64,000 bases of DNA from Deltaproteobacteria bacterium (GCA_021779095.1 JAJYBI010000006.1:97898-161897); one strand, 5' to 3'; shown: positions 29,178-41,411, counted from the first letter of the stretch. A program made the numbers and translations. The notes: generated by a model not told the origin, from the sequence alone.

Positions 29178-29760
29178 GCAACGGCTGCTCCTCCAGCCGC
29201 CAGCTTCCCTCGCGGCGGTGGACCGCGCCGGCGGCAGTCAGCACGCTGGAGTAGAGATGGAACGCCTCGACGTTAAACGGCGGGACGGCGAACCCGCCCT
29301 GCCGCTCCAGCCACGCCGCCACGTCGGGCCGGCGGGGTTCCTTCAGGCGGGCGACGGTGATATGCGGGGAAAACCGCCGCCCCTCCGGCTCCAACCCCGC
29401 GCCGGCCAGCGCCCGTTCCACCTCCCGGTACAGAAGGCCAAGCGTATCGTTCTCCGCAAGCCCCACCCAGAGGACGCGCGGCGGACCACCGGGCGGAAAC
29501 CGCCCCGCTCCCCGCACCTCCAGGGAAAACGGCCGGCAGCGGACCGTCGCCAGCGCCGACCGGACCCGCGCGAACAGCGGCAGGTCCGCGGCACCGATGA
29601 ACCGCAGGGTCAGGTGGAGCTGTTCCACCGGCGTCCAGCGGACTCCCGGAAGCCCCTCCTGCAGCGCCCGGATCTCCTCCTTCGCCCTCTCCGGCAGATC
29701 CACCGCCACGAAGAGCCGCAGGCTCTCCGCCGATCCGTCAGCCCCTTCCCGCGCCGTCAT
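29167..29760 (-). CDS. thpR: RNA 2',3'-cyclic phosphodiesterase (2H, LigT-like)
   Basis: 197 residues of the 2H phosphoesterase superfamily. The two HxTx motifs are His49-Leu-Thr51-Leu (EQLHLTLRFIG) and His133-Ile-Thr135-Val (FSPHITVARL). Family members hydrolyse 2',3'-cyclic phosphate RNA ends and can ligate 2'-5' bonds in vitro. The frame is open to 30021, but ATG 29760 overlaps the preceding gene's stop (ATGA) and gives the family N-terminus (LRLFVAVDLPE). Confidence 0.9.
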   Translation of the reverse strand: MTAREGADGSAESLRLFVAVDLPERAKEEIRALQEGLPGVRWTPVEQLHLTLRFIGAADLPLFARVRSALATVRCRPFSLEVRGAGRFPPGGPPRVLWVGLAENDTLGLLYREVERALAGAGLEPEGRRFSPHITVARLKEPRRPDVAAWLERQGGFAVPPFNVEAFHLYSSVLTAAGAVHRREGSWRLEEQPLPIP

Positions 29761-30350
29761 ATCTCCTCCATCCCCTTGAGCCGACGCCGCACCACCCGCA
29801 CGGCCGCATCCCGCCCCGCCAGCTCCCGGTAGCAGTCCGCCAGGAAGTTGACCGTCACGAGCCGGTGGATGTACGCCTGGGTAAAGCGGTACAGGAGCTT
29901 GCGCAGGCGCGACGGCCGCCCTCCGCCCAGGAGGAGGGGACAGTAATCGGCCAGCCGGAGCGACACGGTCGTACCGTCCGCCGACGGCTCCACCGAGAGC
30001 GACATCTCGCCCCGGGTGCACTCCCCCTGCTGCACGAGAACGCCGTCACTGATCCGCAAGACCAGTTCCGTGCCGTCCCCCGTCTCCTGCTCCGCCTGGC
30101 TGCTGAAGCGGATGAGGCGTAAAGCCGTCCCGAGGAGCCGGAACTCCAGACCGCCGTCCGCCGTCGCCACCGGACGGACGATCCCCAGGGTCCAGGTGCG
30201 GATGTAGGCGAGATACCGCTCCAAGAGGAAGCGTGGGGAGAGCAGCTCGGCCAGCTCCGCCGGCAGGGTCATCCACTGGCGCGAGTAGACGGTGGCGTCC
30301 TCCATGAGCACCTGCTGACAGATGATCTCCTGTGCGGTATCCGATCCCAT
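29757..30350 (-). CDS. Hypothetical protein upstream of thpR
   Basis: 197 residues, not recognised. There is no signal peptide or clear TM. The centre (about 75-150) alternates hydrophobic and polar residues as in beta strands (GLEFRLLGTALRLIRFS, ELVLRISDGVLVQQGECTRGEMSLSVEP, TTVSLRLADYCPLLLGG). The C-terminus is helical and Arg-rich (RELAGRDAAVRVVRRRLKGMEEI). A lipid- or ligand-binding cup of the START/SRPBCC kind is one guess. ATG 30350 has GGAGG five bases upstream. It overlaps thpR by four bases and is probably co-translated with it. Confidence 0.7.
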   Translation of the reverse strand: MGSDTAQEIICQQVLMEDATVYSRQWMTLPAELAELLSPRFLLERYLAYIRTWTLGIVRPVATADGGLEFRLLGTALRLIRFSSQAEQETGDGTELVLRISDGVLVQQGECTRGEMSLSVEPSADGTTVSLRLADYCPLLLGGGRPSRLRKLLYRFTQAYIHRLVTVNFLADCYRELAGRDAAVRVVRRRLKGMEEI

Positions 30351-30463
30351 GGCCGCCTCCCCGCATTCACCATACCACACCCCCACCGGTTTGTCCTTCC
30401 CCTTGCCTTTCCGGTGAACTGTGTAAACTTGTACAGCATGATCATGCGAAACGGGGTGCAAAC

Positions 30464-31369
30464 ATGACCGTCAGGAACGTGCTCGTCACCGGCGCCACCG
30501 GATTCATCGGCAGCCGGCTGGTGCCCGCACTTTTGCAGGCAGGGCACCGGGTGCGCTGTCTCGTGCGCAGGCCCGATGCCCACCTCCCGGAAGGTGCCGA
30601 ACCGGTGGTCGGCGACCTTCTGGAACCCGCCGGGCTCGAACGGGCGCTGGCGGGGATCGACACCGCCTACTACCTGGTCCATTCCATGGGCGGCGGCCGA
30701 GCCGGGTTCGAACGCCGCGACCGGGAAGCGGCGGAGCATTTCGTCGCGGCCGCCGGGCGGGCAGCACTGCGCCGTGCCATCTACCTGGGAGGACTGGGTG
30801 AGACCGGCGGCGGGCTCTCCGGACACCTGGCGAGCCGCCGCGAGGTGGCGGAGATCCTCCGCTCCGGCCCCTTCGCCACCACCTTCCTCCGGGCGGCGGT
30901 CATCATCGGCGCCGGCGGGGCCTCCTACGAGATCATCAGGTCGATGGTGGAGCGGCTGCCGGTCATGATCACTCCGCGCTGGGTCTCCACCCGCTGCCAG
31001 CCGATCGCGGTGGGCGACGTCATCCGGTACCTCGCCGGCTGCCTTGCCGACGAGCGGACGGCAGGCGAGACCTTCGACATCGGCGGCCCGGAGATCCTCT
31101 CCTACCGCGAGATGATGGAACGGTTCGGACGGATCGCCGGACGACAGCCGTTCATCGTCCCGGTACCGGTACTGACCCCCAAGCTCTCCTCCTACTGGGT
31201 CGGGCTCGTCACGCCGGTCAAGCCGTCCATCTCCATGCCGCTCATCGAGGGGCTGAAGAACGAGGTGGTCTGTCGCGACGACCGGATCAGGTCGCTCATC
31301 CCCTTTCCGCTCACCACGTTCGACCGGGCGGTGGAGATCGCCCTTGCGGAGGGAAAGGAATCCGCATAG
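30464..31369 (+). CDS. NAD(P)-binding epimerase/dehydratase-like protein (atypical SDR)
   Basis: 301 residues with an N-terminal Rossmann motif VLVTGATGFIGSRLVPAL (about 6-23), an NmrA-like course (VVGDLLEP, AYYLVHSMGG) and RAAVIIGAGGASYEIIRSMVERLPVM. The YxxxK motif of classical SDRs is absent or altered, so it is an atypical SDR such as those binding NAD(P)H in lipid, quinone or flavonoid-like redox steps. Only GGGGTG is seen before the ATG. It is divergent from the hypothetical gene with 113 bp between. Confidence 0.85.
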   Translation: MTVRNVLVTGATGFIGSRLVPALLQAGHRVRCLVRRPDAHLPEGAEPVVGDLLEPAGLERALAGIDTAYYLVHSMGGGRAGFERRDREAAEHFVAAAGRAALRRAIYLGGLGETGGGLSGHLASRREVAEILRSGPFATTFLRAAVIIGAGGASYEIIRSMVERLPVMITPRWVSTRCQPIAVGDVIRYLAGCLADERTAGETFDIGGPEILSYREMMERFGRIAGRQPFIVPVPVLTPKLSSYWVGLVTPVKPSISMPLIEGLKNEVVCRDDRIRSLIPFPLTTFDRAVEIALAEGKESA

Positions 31370-31450
31370 ACTCGAATCAGGGGGAAATCCCCCCGACACA
31401 GCTTTTTTACCGGCATGCCGGATAGTACCTATCGAAACGGGGAGGCACAC

Positions 31451-32107
31451 ATGAAAAAGAAAATCGGGGTAGTGCTGTCGGGCTGCGGCGTACGCGACGG
31501 CAGCGAGATCCAGGAGGCGGTCTTCACCCTCCTGGCCATCGACCGGAACGGCGCGGAGTACGTCTGCATGGCGCCCGACATGGAGTTCAACGAGGTAAAC
31601 CACCTGACATCGCAGGAGACCGGTGCGAAGCGGAACGTGCTGGTGGAATCGGCGCGTATCGCGCGGGGCAACATCAGGAACGTGAAGGATGTCAGCGTGG
31701 CGGAACTGGACGCCGTGGTATTCCCCGGCGGCTTCGGCGCGGCGAAGAACCTGTGCAACTTCGCAACGGAGGGGGCGGCGGCCACCATCCAGCCCGACGT
31801 GGCGCGGCTTCTCAAGGAGATGGCTGCGGCAAAGAAGCCGATCTGCGCCATCTGCATCGCCCCGGCGCTCATCGCCGCCACCCTGGGGAGCCAGCTGAAG
31901 CCGACCCTCACCATCGGCAACGAGCCGGGGACCGCCGCCGCCATCAATCAGACGGGAAGCGTCCACGCGGAATGCCCCGTCACGGAGTTCATCGTCGATG
32001 TGCGGAACAGGATCGTCTCCACCCCCGCCTACATGCTCGCCACCCGCATCTCCGAGGCGGCCGAGGGGATCGAGAAGGCGATCAAGGCGACCATCGACCT
32101 CATCTGA
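31451..32107 (+). CDS. elbB: ElbB: DJ-1/PfpI-superfamily glyoxalase-like protein
   Basis: 218 residues of the ElbB branch: KKKIGVVLSGCGVRDGSEIQEAVFTLLAIDRNGAEY, MAPDMEFNEVNHLT, ESARIARGNI and FPGGFGAAKNLCNFA. The nucleophile-elbow motif KKPICAICIAPALIA carries the candidate catalytic Cys. ElbB was linked to isoprenoid synthesis genetically and shows glyoxalase activity in vitro. ATG 31451 follows GGAGG. Confidence 0.9.
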   Translation: MKKKIGVVLSGCGVRDGSEIQEAVFTLLAIDRNGAEYVCMAPDMEFNEVNHLTSQETGAKRNVLVESARIARGNIRNVKDVSVAELDAVVFPGGFGAAKNLCNFATEGAAATIQPDVARLLKEMAAAKKPICAICIAPALIAATLGSQLKPTLTIGNEPGTAAAINQTGSVHAECPVTEFIVDVRNRIVSTPAYMLATRISEAAEGIEKAIKATIDLI

Positions 32108-32415
32108 CCCCTTTCGTCCGGCGGCGGGTCGTCCCGCCGCCGGTCCCGTCACCACGCCCTCTCCCGACGGAGTTCCCGTCCCGGCTCACCCCCTGCCCGC
32201 ATCTGAGCAGCTGCGTAAAAAATGTCCTGACTCCGTGACGCCACATACAGAAAAGTTTCAGTGATAGCGCCTAACATATCGATGTTCTTTGACAATTATG
32301 CTATTCTACCACCCATTAAAATCTCACCCGGCTTTACGGAAACCGTCAACTCAGCTGACCTTAACCCTATCCTGTGCTATATTCTCTCGTTGCAACCTTT
32401 CCAGCGAGGAGCACC
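32108..32415 (+). promoter_or_regulatory. uvrA: Intergenic region with probable uvrA promoter
   Basis: 308-bp gap, AT-richer toward its end. CTGACC (32355-32360), 17 bp, TATATT (32378-32383) is a plausible sigma70 promoter 33 bp before the uvrA ATG. A TTGACA near 32290 has no good partner. I saw no LexA-type dyad and no gene. Confidence 0.5.
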
Positions 32416-35478
<3,063 letters not shown>

Positions 35479-35524
35479 GCGAAGCAATCTTCCCGCCATC
35501 CCGCGTCGCGATAGAGGCAACTAC

Positions 35525-35554
35525 ATGTCTATCTTGCAATCGTTAGCATCGTGA
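35525..35554 (+). other. Possible 9-codon leader ORF coupled to the EamA gene
   Basis: ATG at 35525 with GAGG eight bases upstream opens a frame MSILQSLAS that stops at TGA 35552-35554, overlapping the GTG start of the transporter gene. The transporter itself lacks a clear ribosome site, so re-initiation after this leader is plausible. Confidence 0.3.
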
Positions 35555-36468
35555 CCGACACATCAGTTCCTCTCGCCAATAGAGCGGCGGTCCCCTGGCT
35601 CGTGCTCACGACCGTTCTCTGGGGCGGCAGCTTCGTCTTCAACAAGATCGGCTTCCGGGAGGTCCCGCCCGTGCCGTTCATGTTTCTCCGGTTCCTCGCC
35701 GCCACGCTCATCATGGGGCTCGTCTGCCTGCCGCGGCTGCGGCGGCTGAACCGGGAGATCGTCCGGCGGGGTGCAATCGTCGGGCTCGCGCTGGCGTCGG
35801 CGAACCTCTCCTTCGTCATCGGCGTCAGCGGCACCACCGTCTCGCGGGCGGGGGTGCTGAACAACCTGTTCGTCCTCGTCGTGCCGCTTATCTGCCTCGT
35901 AATCTGGCGCACCCGCGTCGACCGCCCCGGCATCCTCGGCATCTGCCTCGCCACCCTGGGAATCTTCCAGCTGGCGGAGGGGAGCGTTGCCGGCTTCACC
36001 CGGGGGGACACGATCTCCACCGTCTGCGCCCTCTTCATCGCCGGCCACATCATCCTCGTTTCAAAGATGCTGGGAGATGAAGACGTCTGGCTCGTCACCC
36101 TCTGCCAGTTCGCGACCGTCACCCTGGTGGGGGGCACGGCCTGGCTGCTCATCCCCACCGGCCCGTTCCGGATCGGACCGGTCTCCGCCGGGGCGCTCCT
36201 CTACTGCGCCGTATTCCCCACCGTCGTCTGCTTCACCCTGCAGAACAGCTTCCAGCGCCACGTCACCCCGACCCAGGCCGGCCTCATCTACACCCTCGAC
36301 CCGGTCTGGTGCATGATCGGCGGGTTTCTCTTCCTCGGCGAGCGGCTTTCGCTCCGCGAATGGCTCGGCGTCGCCCTGATCTTTTCCGCCGTGGTGCTGC
36401 CGCTGGCCATCCGGCGCTGGCGGGAGCTGGAACTCCGCCACCGCTACCGAACCACCGCAGCTGGATAA
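35551..36468 (+). CDS. EamA/DMT-family transporter
   Basis: 305 residues with about ten TM helices arranged as two EamA repeats (VPWLVLTTVLWGGSFVFNKIGFREVPPVPFMFLRFLAATLIM; then a second half ending LTPTQ-type TQAGLIYTLDPVWCMIGGFLFLGERLSLREWLGVALIFSAVVLPL). It probably exports or imports a small metabolite; the substrate is unknown. The start is GTG 35551 with no good Shine-Dalgarno, and a short upstream leader frame overlaps it. The gene is 72 bp after uvrA. Confidence 0.87.
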   Translation: MTDTSVPLANRAAVPWLVLTTVLWGGSFVFNKIGFREVPPVPFMFLRFLAATLIMGLVCLPRLRRLNREIVRRGAIVGLALASANLSFVIGVSGTTVSRAGVLNNLFVLVVPLICLVIWRTRVDRPGILGICLATLGIFQLAEGSVAGFTRGDTISTVCALFIAGHIILVSKMLGDEDVWLVTLCQFATVTLVGGTAWLLIPTGPFRIGPVSAGALLYCAVFPTVVCFTLQNSFQRHVTPTQAGLIYTLDPVWCMIGGFLFLGERLSLREWLGVALIFSAVVLPLAIRRWRELELRHRYRTTAAG

Positions 36469-36504
36469 AAAAATCTGATTAGCGACAATCTTCCGCTACC
36501 AAGT

Positions 36505-36611
36505 TCCCCCCTCCCTTGATGGGAGGGGGTCAGGGGGTGGATGAAGTTTCAACTGGTTGATATCTTGGCACCTTCACCCCCACCCTCGCCCTCCCCCGTC
36601 AAGGGGGAGGG
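36505..36611. repeat. Palindromic repeat, class B, head-to-head pair
   Basis: Two hairpins (CCCCCTCCC-TTGAT-GGGAGGGGG and CCCTCCCCC-GTCAA-GGGGGAGGG) face each other across a 45-bp AT-richer centre, which is bordered by GGGGGTGGATGAAG and its near inverse. It lies between the EamA and DUF3187 genes, which converge here. Confidence 0.75.
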
Positions 36612-36651
36612 AATGATAAGGGCGGTAGCAGAAGATCATCGCCAATCAGGT

Positions 36652-36682
36652 AAAAAAATGCCGCATCCGATAGATGCGGCAT
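36652..36682 (-). terminator. Terminator of the DUF3187 gene
   Basis: On the minus strand a 10-bp stem ATGCCGCATC/GATGCGGCAT with a five-base loop is followed by seven T, 30 bp past the DUF3187 stop. Confidence 0.92.
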
Positions 36683-36711
36683 CTTGGAATTGCGATCAGA
36701 ACGGCGGTCGG

Positions 36712-37728
36712 TCAGAACTGCTGGCGCAGGCCGAAGTGGAACCCCACGTCAGGTGCGGTGTTTACCGCGATATCCTCCGTGACCCCCAGGTCCAGGGAGG
36801 TGCTGCCGGTCAGGCCGAGGGTCCCCCCCACGACGAGCTGGACGGCCCCGTCCCCCAGCTCCCGCAGCGCACTGTCGGAATAGAGCGGGGTGTTCGCATC
36901 CACCTGCACCTTGAAGGCGATCCAGTCGGCGGGGGCCCAGCCAAGACCGAAATTGCCAAACCCCGCAAAGTTCCGCTGCTGGTCGCTCAGCACCCGCCCC
37001 CGGGTCATGGCCATCCCCCCTACGGATGCGAACCCGGCCACTTCGCCCAGTTCCGTCGGGTAGTGCTCGCTGGCGGCGAGCCATACGGCGACGTCCGTGC
37101 TGCCGCTGCCGTGGAGCCTGGTGCTGTCACCCGTGGGGACCTTGACGCTGCCGCGCAGGGCGACGTCGATGGTCGACTCCTCATGCTCGTGGTACAGCTG
37201 CATCCCGCCGTTGATCCGGATATCGCCGAGGCCGGTGCCGGAACGGTTGAACGACAGCCGCTCCACCCCGTCCCGCACATAACTGAACAGCAGCCGGTCC
37301 CGGGGAGCGGCGGGACGCCCGCCGTCGGGCATGCCGAAAAACCGGTGCCAGTCCTCGATGAACCCGTCCAGAAACCCGCCGCTGTAGGTGATGACCGGGA
37401 TTTCCAGCCCCACATCGTACCGGTCGCCGATCCCGTAACGCAGCCCCAGGTTGTAGCGATAGCTCTCGCCGTCCAGCACGATCGCCTCGCGGGCGTTGCT
37501 GTCTACCTCGTAGTCGTTTGCCATGTCCGCGGTCAGCAACATCTCGATCCGGCCCGCGGGGAGGACCTTCCCCGTTCCGGCATACGGCAGGCCGAAGATC
37601 TGGACCACGGGGCTCTGGTTGCGGCTGGCAAAGGGGACGATGTCGAGGGCGTGCGCATGCGCCACTAACCCCGGCAGCAGCGAAGCAAGGAGCGCCGCTC
37701 CCGCCAGTATCATCCTCCGAACCGCCAT
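36712..37728 (-). CDS. DUF3187 outer-membrane-type protein
   Basis: 338 residues with a Sec signal peptide (RRMILAGAALLASLLPGLVAHAHA). DUF3187 features are DIVPFASRNQSPVVQIFGLP, LPAGRIEMLL, YGIGDRYDVGLEIPVITYSGGFLDGFIEDWH and alternating beta strands to a C-terminal aromatic (GLRQQF). The pattern suggests an outer-membrane beta-barrel; the function is unknown. ATG 37728 has GGGAGG upstream; the frame is open to 38088 but overlaps the divergent PBP gene's leader. Terminator immediately downstream. Confidence 0.85.
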   Translation of the reverse strand: MAVRRMILAGAALLASLLPGLVAHAHALDIVPFASRNQSPVVQIFGLPYAGTGKVLPAGRIEMLLTADMANDYEVDSNAREAIVLDGESYRYNLGLRYGIGDRYDVGLEIPVITYSGGFLDGFIEDWHRFFGMPDGGRPAAPRDRLLFSYVRDGVERLSFNRSGTGLGDIRINGGMQLYHEHEESTIDVALRGSVKVPTGDSTRLHGSGSTDVAVWLAASEHYPTELGEVAGFASVGGMAMTRGRVLSDQQRNFAGFGNFGLGWAPADWIAFKVQVDANTPLYSDSALRELGDGAVQLVVGGTLGLTGSTSLDLGVTEDIAVNTAPDVGFHFGLRQQF

Positions 37729-38027
37729 GCATCCTCCCTGCCGCAGTTTCACCGCGCAAACCGGTTGAAAAAGGTGCCGTAGCCGCGCAGCCCTGCCGAG
37801 TATACCACAGTTCACCGCCATGCCCGCCAGCCGATTGAGCCGTCGCGGGGGAATAATCGCTTTGAAAAACAGTCCTATTCTGCAATAATGGCATCGTTTG
37901 GCCATCGCACGGTCAGGTCGCTTCGCAGATTCACCGCCCCACGTACCCGCGGTTGCCACCGCCGCCCACCCCGAACGAAACCACCGTGCGCAGGGCACAT
38001 ACTTACCACAGAGTGGAGATTTCGTCC

Positions 38028-40493
38028 ATGAATCAGATGTACAAAGGTACACCGCACACCGCGGGACGCCGTCGCATGCGGGATGCAAAACGGTTCAGCC
38101 GCCGCAAACTGATCGTCATAACCCTCCTTGCCGTTACCTTCATCGCCGTCTGCAGCATCGGCGGTTATGTCGCCTACCTCATGGTCGACCTCCCCAAGGT
38201 GGACCGCCTCGCCGACTATCATCCCCCCATCGTCTCCCAGGTTTTCGGCGAAGACGGCAGCCTGGTGGGTGAGTTCTACCTGGAGCGCCGGATCGTGGTA
38301 CCGGTGGACAAGATCCCGAAAAAGCTGATCCAGGCCTTCGTCGCTGCCGAGGACGCCAACTTCTACCAGCATAGCGGCATCGACTACATGGGGATACTCC
38401 GGGCCGCGATGAAAAATATCCTTTCCCTGAGCAAGAAGGAAGGGGCATCCACCATCACCCAGCAGGTGGCCAAGTCCATGCTGCTTACGCCTGAGAAGAA
38501 ATTTTCGCGCAAGATCAAGGAGGCGATCCTGGCCAGGCGGATGGAGGAGAAGCTCACCAAGGACGAGATCCTGTACATCTACCTGAATCAGATCTTTCTG
38601 GGGGCGGGTTCCTACGGGGTGCAGGTGGCGGCGGAGACCTATTTCGGCAAGGACGTCAATCAGCTGAACCTGGCCGAGATGGCCATGCTCGCCGGCCTCC
38701 CCAAGGCCCCCAGCGCCTACTCCCCCATCAAGCACCTGGATCGGGCACGCGCCCGGCAGGCGTACGTCCTCGACCGGATGGTGAAGGAAGGGTTCATCAC
38801 CCAGGCGGAGGCGGACCATGCCCGGAACACCCCCATCGTCATCAGGAGCAAGAAGCAGGTCGACAGCGACCAGTCCGCCTATTTCCTGGAGGCGGTACGG
38901 GTCGCACTGGAGGCGAAGTACGGCGAAGACAAGCTGTACAAGGAAGGGCTGAAGATCTACACCACCATGAACCCCGAAATGCAGAAGGCCGCCTACCGGG
39001 GGGTCGTGGACGGCCTCAAGGCACTGGACAAGCGACAGGGGTTCCGCGGTCCGCTCCGCTATCTCACCCAGATGGAGGTGGAGGATTTCTGCCGGAAGGT
39101 GGAGGACGGCATCGACTCCGTCTCCCTGAAACCGGGCGAGACCTACCAGGGGGTCGTCACCGACGTGAACCCGCTGTCGGGAGAACTCACCGTCCGGGTC
39201 GGCGACCGAACCGGCCAGCTTCCCCGCAAGAACATGACGTGGGCCGGGAAGGTGACGCTGGTCAACAGCTACGGCAGGCCCGACAAGGTCAAGGGGAAGG
39301 TCATCGCCCTGGGGGCGGTCATCGAGGTATCCGTCATCACCCCCGATGCAAACAAGCAAGGCGCCGTCTTTGCCCTCGACCAGGAGCCGACGGCCCAGGC
39401 GGCACTGTTCGCCATGGACCCGCAGACCGGCGGCGTCAGGGCCATGGTGGGCGGCTACGACTTCCATAAGAGCCAGTTCAACCGTGCCACCCAGGCCCGG
39501 CGGAACCCCGGCTCCGCATTCAAGCCGATCATCTACGCGGCGGCCATCGACAAGGGGATGACCCCCGCATCCATCATCGACGATGCACAGGTTCAGTACG
39601 ACAGCGGCAACGGCAAGGTCTGGAAACCGAAGAACTACGACAACGTCTACCGCGGCCCGGTGACCATGCGCGAGGCGCTGACGAACTCCATCAACGTGGT
39701 CAGCGTAAAGATCCTGCAGAATATCGGGGTCGACTACGCCATCGACTACGCAAAGAAACTCGGCATCGTGTCGCCGCTCGCCGACAACCTGACCCTCGCT
39801 CTCGGCTCCTCCAGCCTCACCCTCTCGGAGCTGACCTCCGCCTATGCGGTGTTCGCGTCGGGCGGCTACCAGGTGAAACCGTACCTGATCACCAAGGTGG
39901 AGGACAATCAGGGGAATGTCCTGGAAGAGGCCGCCCCGCCGGTCATGCCGGTCTTCTCCTCCGCCACCTCGGCCGTCACCCTTACGAACCTCTCCACCAG
40001 CAAACGGTACAGTTCGGCAGCCGGCAGTGCAGCCGGACAGCCGCTCACCCGGGTCATTTCGCCGGAAACCGCCTATATCATGACGAACCTGATGGAGAGC
40101 GTCGTGAACAGCGGGACCGGCCAGCGGGCAAAGGCGCTGGGACGCCCCGTCGCCGGCAAGACCGGTACCACAAACGACATGAAGGACGCCTGGTTCATCG
40201 GCTACATCCCCCAGCTCGTGGCGGGGGTATGGGTCGGCTACGACCAGGAGCGCTCGCTTGGGTCGGGGGGGTCCGGCGGCCAGGCAGCCGCCCCCATCTG
40301 GACCGAATTCATGCAGCATTCGCTGCAGGGAGTACCGACGAAGAACTTCCTGCCGCCTCCCGACATAACCTTTGCCCTGATCAACCCGCGGACCGGCAAA
40401 CTGGCGCGGGAAGGCACGCCGGACAGCATCACCGAATGCTTCAAGAGCGGCACCGAACCGATGGCGTACGACGGTGATTCCGTCCGGCAGTAG
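38028..40493 (+). CDS. mrcA: Class A penicillin-binding protein (PBP1A type)
   Basis: Bifunctional peptidoglycan synthase, 821 residues. There is a cytoplasmic N-terminus and a TM (KLIVITLLAVTFIAVCSIGGYVAYLMV). The glycosyltransferase 51 domain carries catalytic Glu108 in FVAAEDANFYQHSGID plus GASTITQQVAKSMLL. An OB-like insert follows, then the transpeptidase domain with SxxK Ser496-Lys499, SxN at about 554-556 and KTGTT at 711. ATG 38028 has GTGGAG upstream; in-frame ATGs at 38037 and 38076 exist. Divergent from DUF3187. With Tol-Pal and CpoB it serves envelope growth and constriction. Confidence 0.95.
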   Translation: MNQMYKGTPHTAGRRRMRDAKRFSRRKLIVITLLAVTFIAVCSIGGYVAYLMVDLPKVDRLADYHPPIVSQVFGEDGSLVGEFYLERRIVVPVDKIPKKLIQAFVAAEDANFYQHSGIDYMGILRAAMKNILSLSKKEGASTITQQVAKSMLLTPEKKFSRKIKEAILARRMEEKLTKDEILYIYLNQIFLGAGSYGVQVAAETYFGKDVNQLNLAEMAMLAGLPKAPSAYSPIKHLDRARARQAYVLDRMVKEGFITQAEADHARNTPIVIRSKKQVDSDQSAYFLEAVRVALEAKYGEDKLYKEGLKIYTTMNPEMQKAAYRGVVDGLKALDKRQGFRGPLRYLTQMEVEDFCRKVEDGIDSVSLKPGETYQGVVTDVNPLSGELTVRVGDRTGQLPRKNMTWAGKVTLVNSYGRPDKVKGKVIALGAVIEVSVITPDANKQGAVFALDQEPTAQAALFAMDPQTGGVRAMVGGYDFHKSQFNRATQARRNPGSAFKPIIYAAAIDKGMTPASIIDDAQVQYDSGNGKVWKPKNYDNVYRGPVTMREALTNSINVVSVKILQNIGVDYAIDYAKKLGIVSPLADNLTLALGSSSLTLSELTSAYAVFASGGYQVKPYLITKVEDNQGNVLEEAAPPVMPVFSSATSAVTLTNLSTSKRYSSAAGSAAGQPLTRVISPETAYIMTNLMESVVNSGTGQRAKALGRPVAGKTGTTNDMKDAWFIGYIPQLVAGVWVGYDQERSLGSGGSGGQAAAPIWTEFMQHSLQGVPTKNFLPPPDITFALINPRTGKLAREGTPDSITECFKSGTEPMAYDGDSVRQ

Positions 40494-40641
40494 GCCACCG
40501 TGCCACGCTGTCATACCCCGTCCCGCGGTGCACGACGGATATCCGTCCTCCCGAACCCGCGTCACCGGGGGGAATCAGGCACGATGACGGCGGGAACGCC
40601 CGCCATTACTGAAAAAAATTTCTGCTTCGTGAATTATTACC

Positions 40642-40669
40642 TTGCAAACGGTAAATATATGTCTATAGT
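40642..40669 (+). promoter_or_regulatory. Probable promoter of the HU gene
   Basis: TTGCAA (40642-40647), 16-bp spacer, TATAGT (40664-40669) in an AT-rich stretch 34 bp before the ATG. Confidence 0.55.
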
Positions 40670-40702
40670 TGTTGCTAATATTCACCACCATGGGAGGTAA
40701 CT

Positions 40703-40987
40703 ATGACCAAAGCAGAACTCGTAGAGGCAGTAGCAAAGTCCGCAAACCTGACCAAAGCTGCCGCGGAGAAGGCTGTAGGTGCATTCATTTCTTCGGTGAG
40801 CGGTGCGCTCAAAAAAGGTGACCGGGTAACGCTGGTCGGTTTCGGTACCTTCGAGGTTGCCAGCAGAAAGGCCCGCACCGGCCGGAACCCCCAAACCGGC
40901 AAGGAAATCAAGATTGCCGCTGCCAATGTACCCAAGTTCCGCCCCGGCAAGGCGCTGAAAGACACCGTCGCCAAGAAGAAAAAGTAA
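40703..40987 (+). CDS. hup: HU family DNA-binding protein
   Basis: 94-residue histone-like protein that bends and compacts DNA. The typical start [32 protein letters not shown] is followed by the beta-arm segment [50 protein letters not shown] precedes the ATG. A monocistronic unit with its own promoter and terminator; it is HU and not IHF by its N-terminus and arm. Confidence 0.95.
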   Translation: MTKAELVEAVAKSANLTKAAAEKAVGAFISSVSGALKKGDRVTLVGFGTFEVASRKARTGRNPQTGKEIKIAAANVPKFRPGKALKDTVAKKKK

Positions 40988-41020
40988 CATTCCGCTGACA
41001 TTGCCAGTGTGATGATCGTG

Positions 41021-41052
41021 AAAGCTCCGTTTGCGCGGGGCTTTTTCTTTTT
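41021..41052 (+). terminator. Terminator of the HU gene
   Basis: AAAGCTCCG / CGGGGCTTT stem with one G-T pair, six-base loop, then T-rich tail. Confidence 0.85.
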
Positions 41053-41184
41053 CTGACGCTCGGTTCGGCCCCGCCATCGTGTAAACCGCATGGTCGCAGC
41101 CGCCACGGCTGGCGCCTGTCATGCGGGTTGACATGGTGCGTGCGGATGCTACACTACTGTCTCACATTCTTTACCGGAGGCCCC

Positions 41185-41376
41185 ATGAACAGAATTCCCG
41201 TAGTCGACCAGGACGCGTGCATCAGCTGCGGCCTGTGTATCTCCACCTGCCCGGGGGTGTTCCGCTTCAGCTCCAGCAACAAATCCGAATGCTACGATCC
41301 GGAGGGAGCGGAAGAAGATCTCATCCAGCAGGCCATCGACGGATGTCCGGTCCAGTGCATTACCTGGAGCGACTAG
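41185..41376 (+). CDS. Ferredoxin, [4Fe-4S] monocluster type
   Basis: 63 residues. Cys12, Cys15 and Cys18 ([17 protein letters not shown]) and Cys54 (DGCPVQC) would bind one [4Fe-4S] cluster. Cys22 and Cys58 could form a disulfide, as in Desulfovibrio-type ferredoxins. Low-potential electron carrier in the cytoplasm. GGAGG stands four bases before the ATG. Immediately followed by rubredoxin, suggesting a joint electron-transfer unit. Confidence 0.94.
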   Translation: MNRIPVVDQDACISCGLCISTCPGVFRFSSSNKSECYDPEGAEEDLIQQAIDGCPVQCITWSD

Positions 41377-41411
41377 CCACATCATCACCTCGCGCAAGGA
41401 GGAATTGCCAG

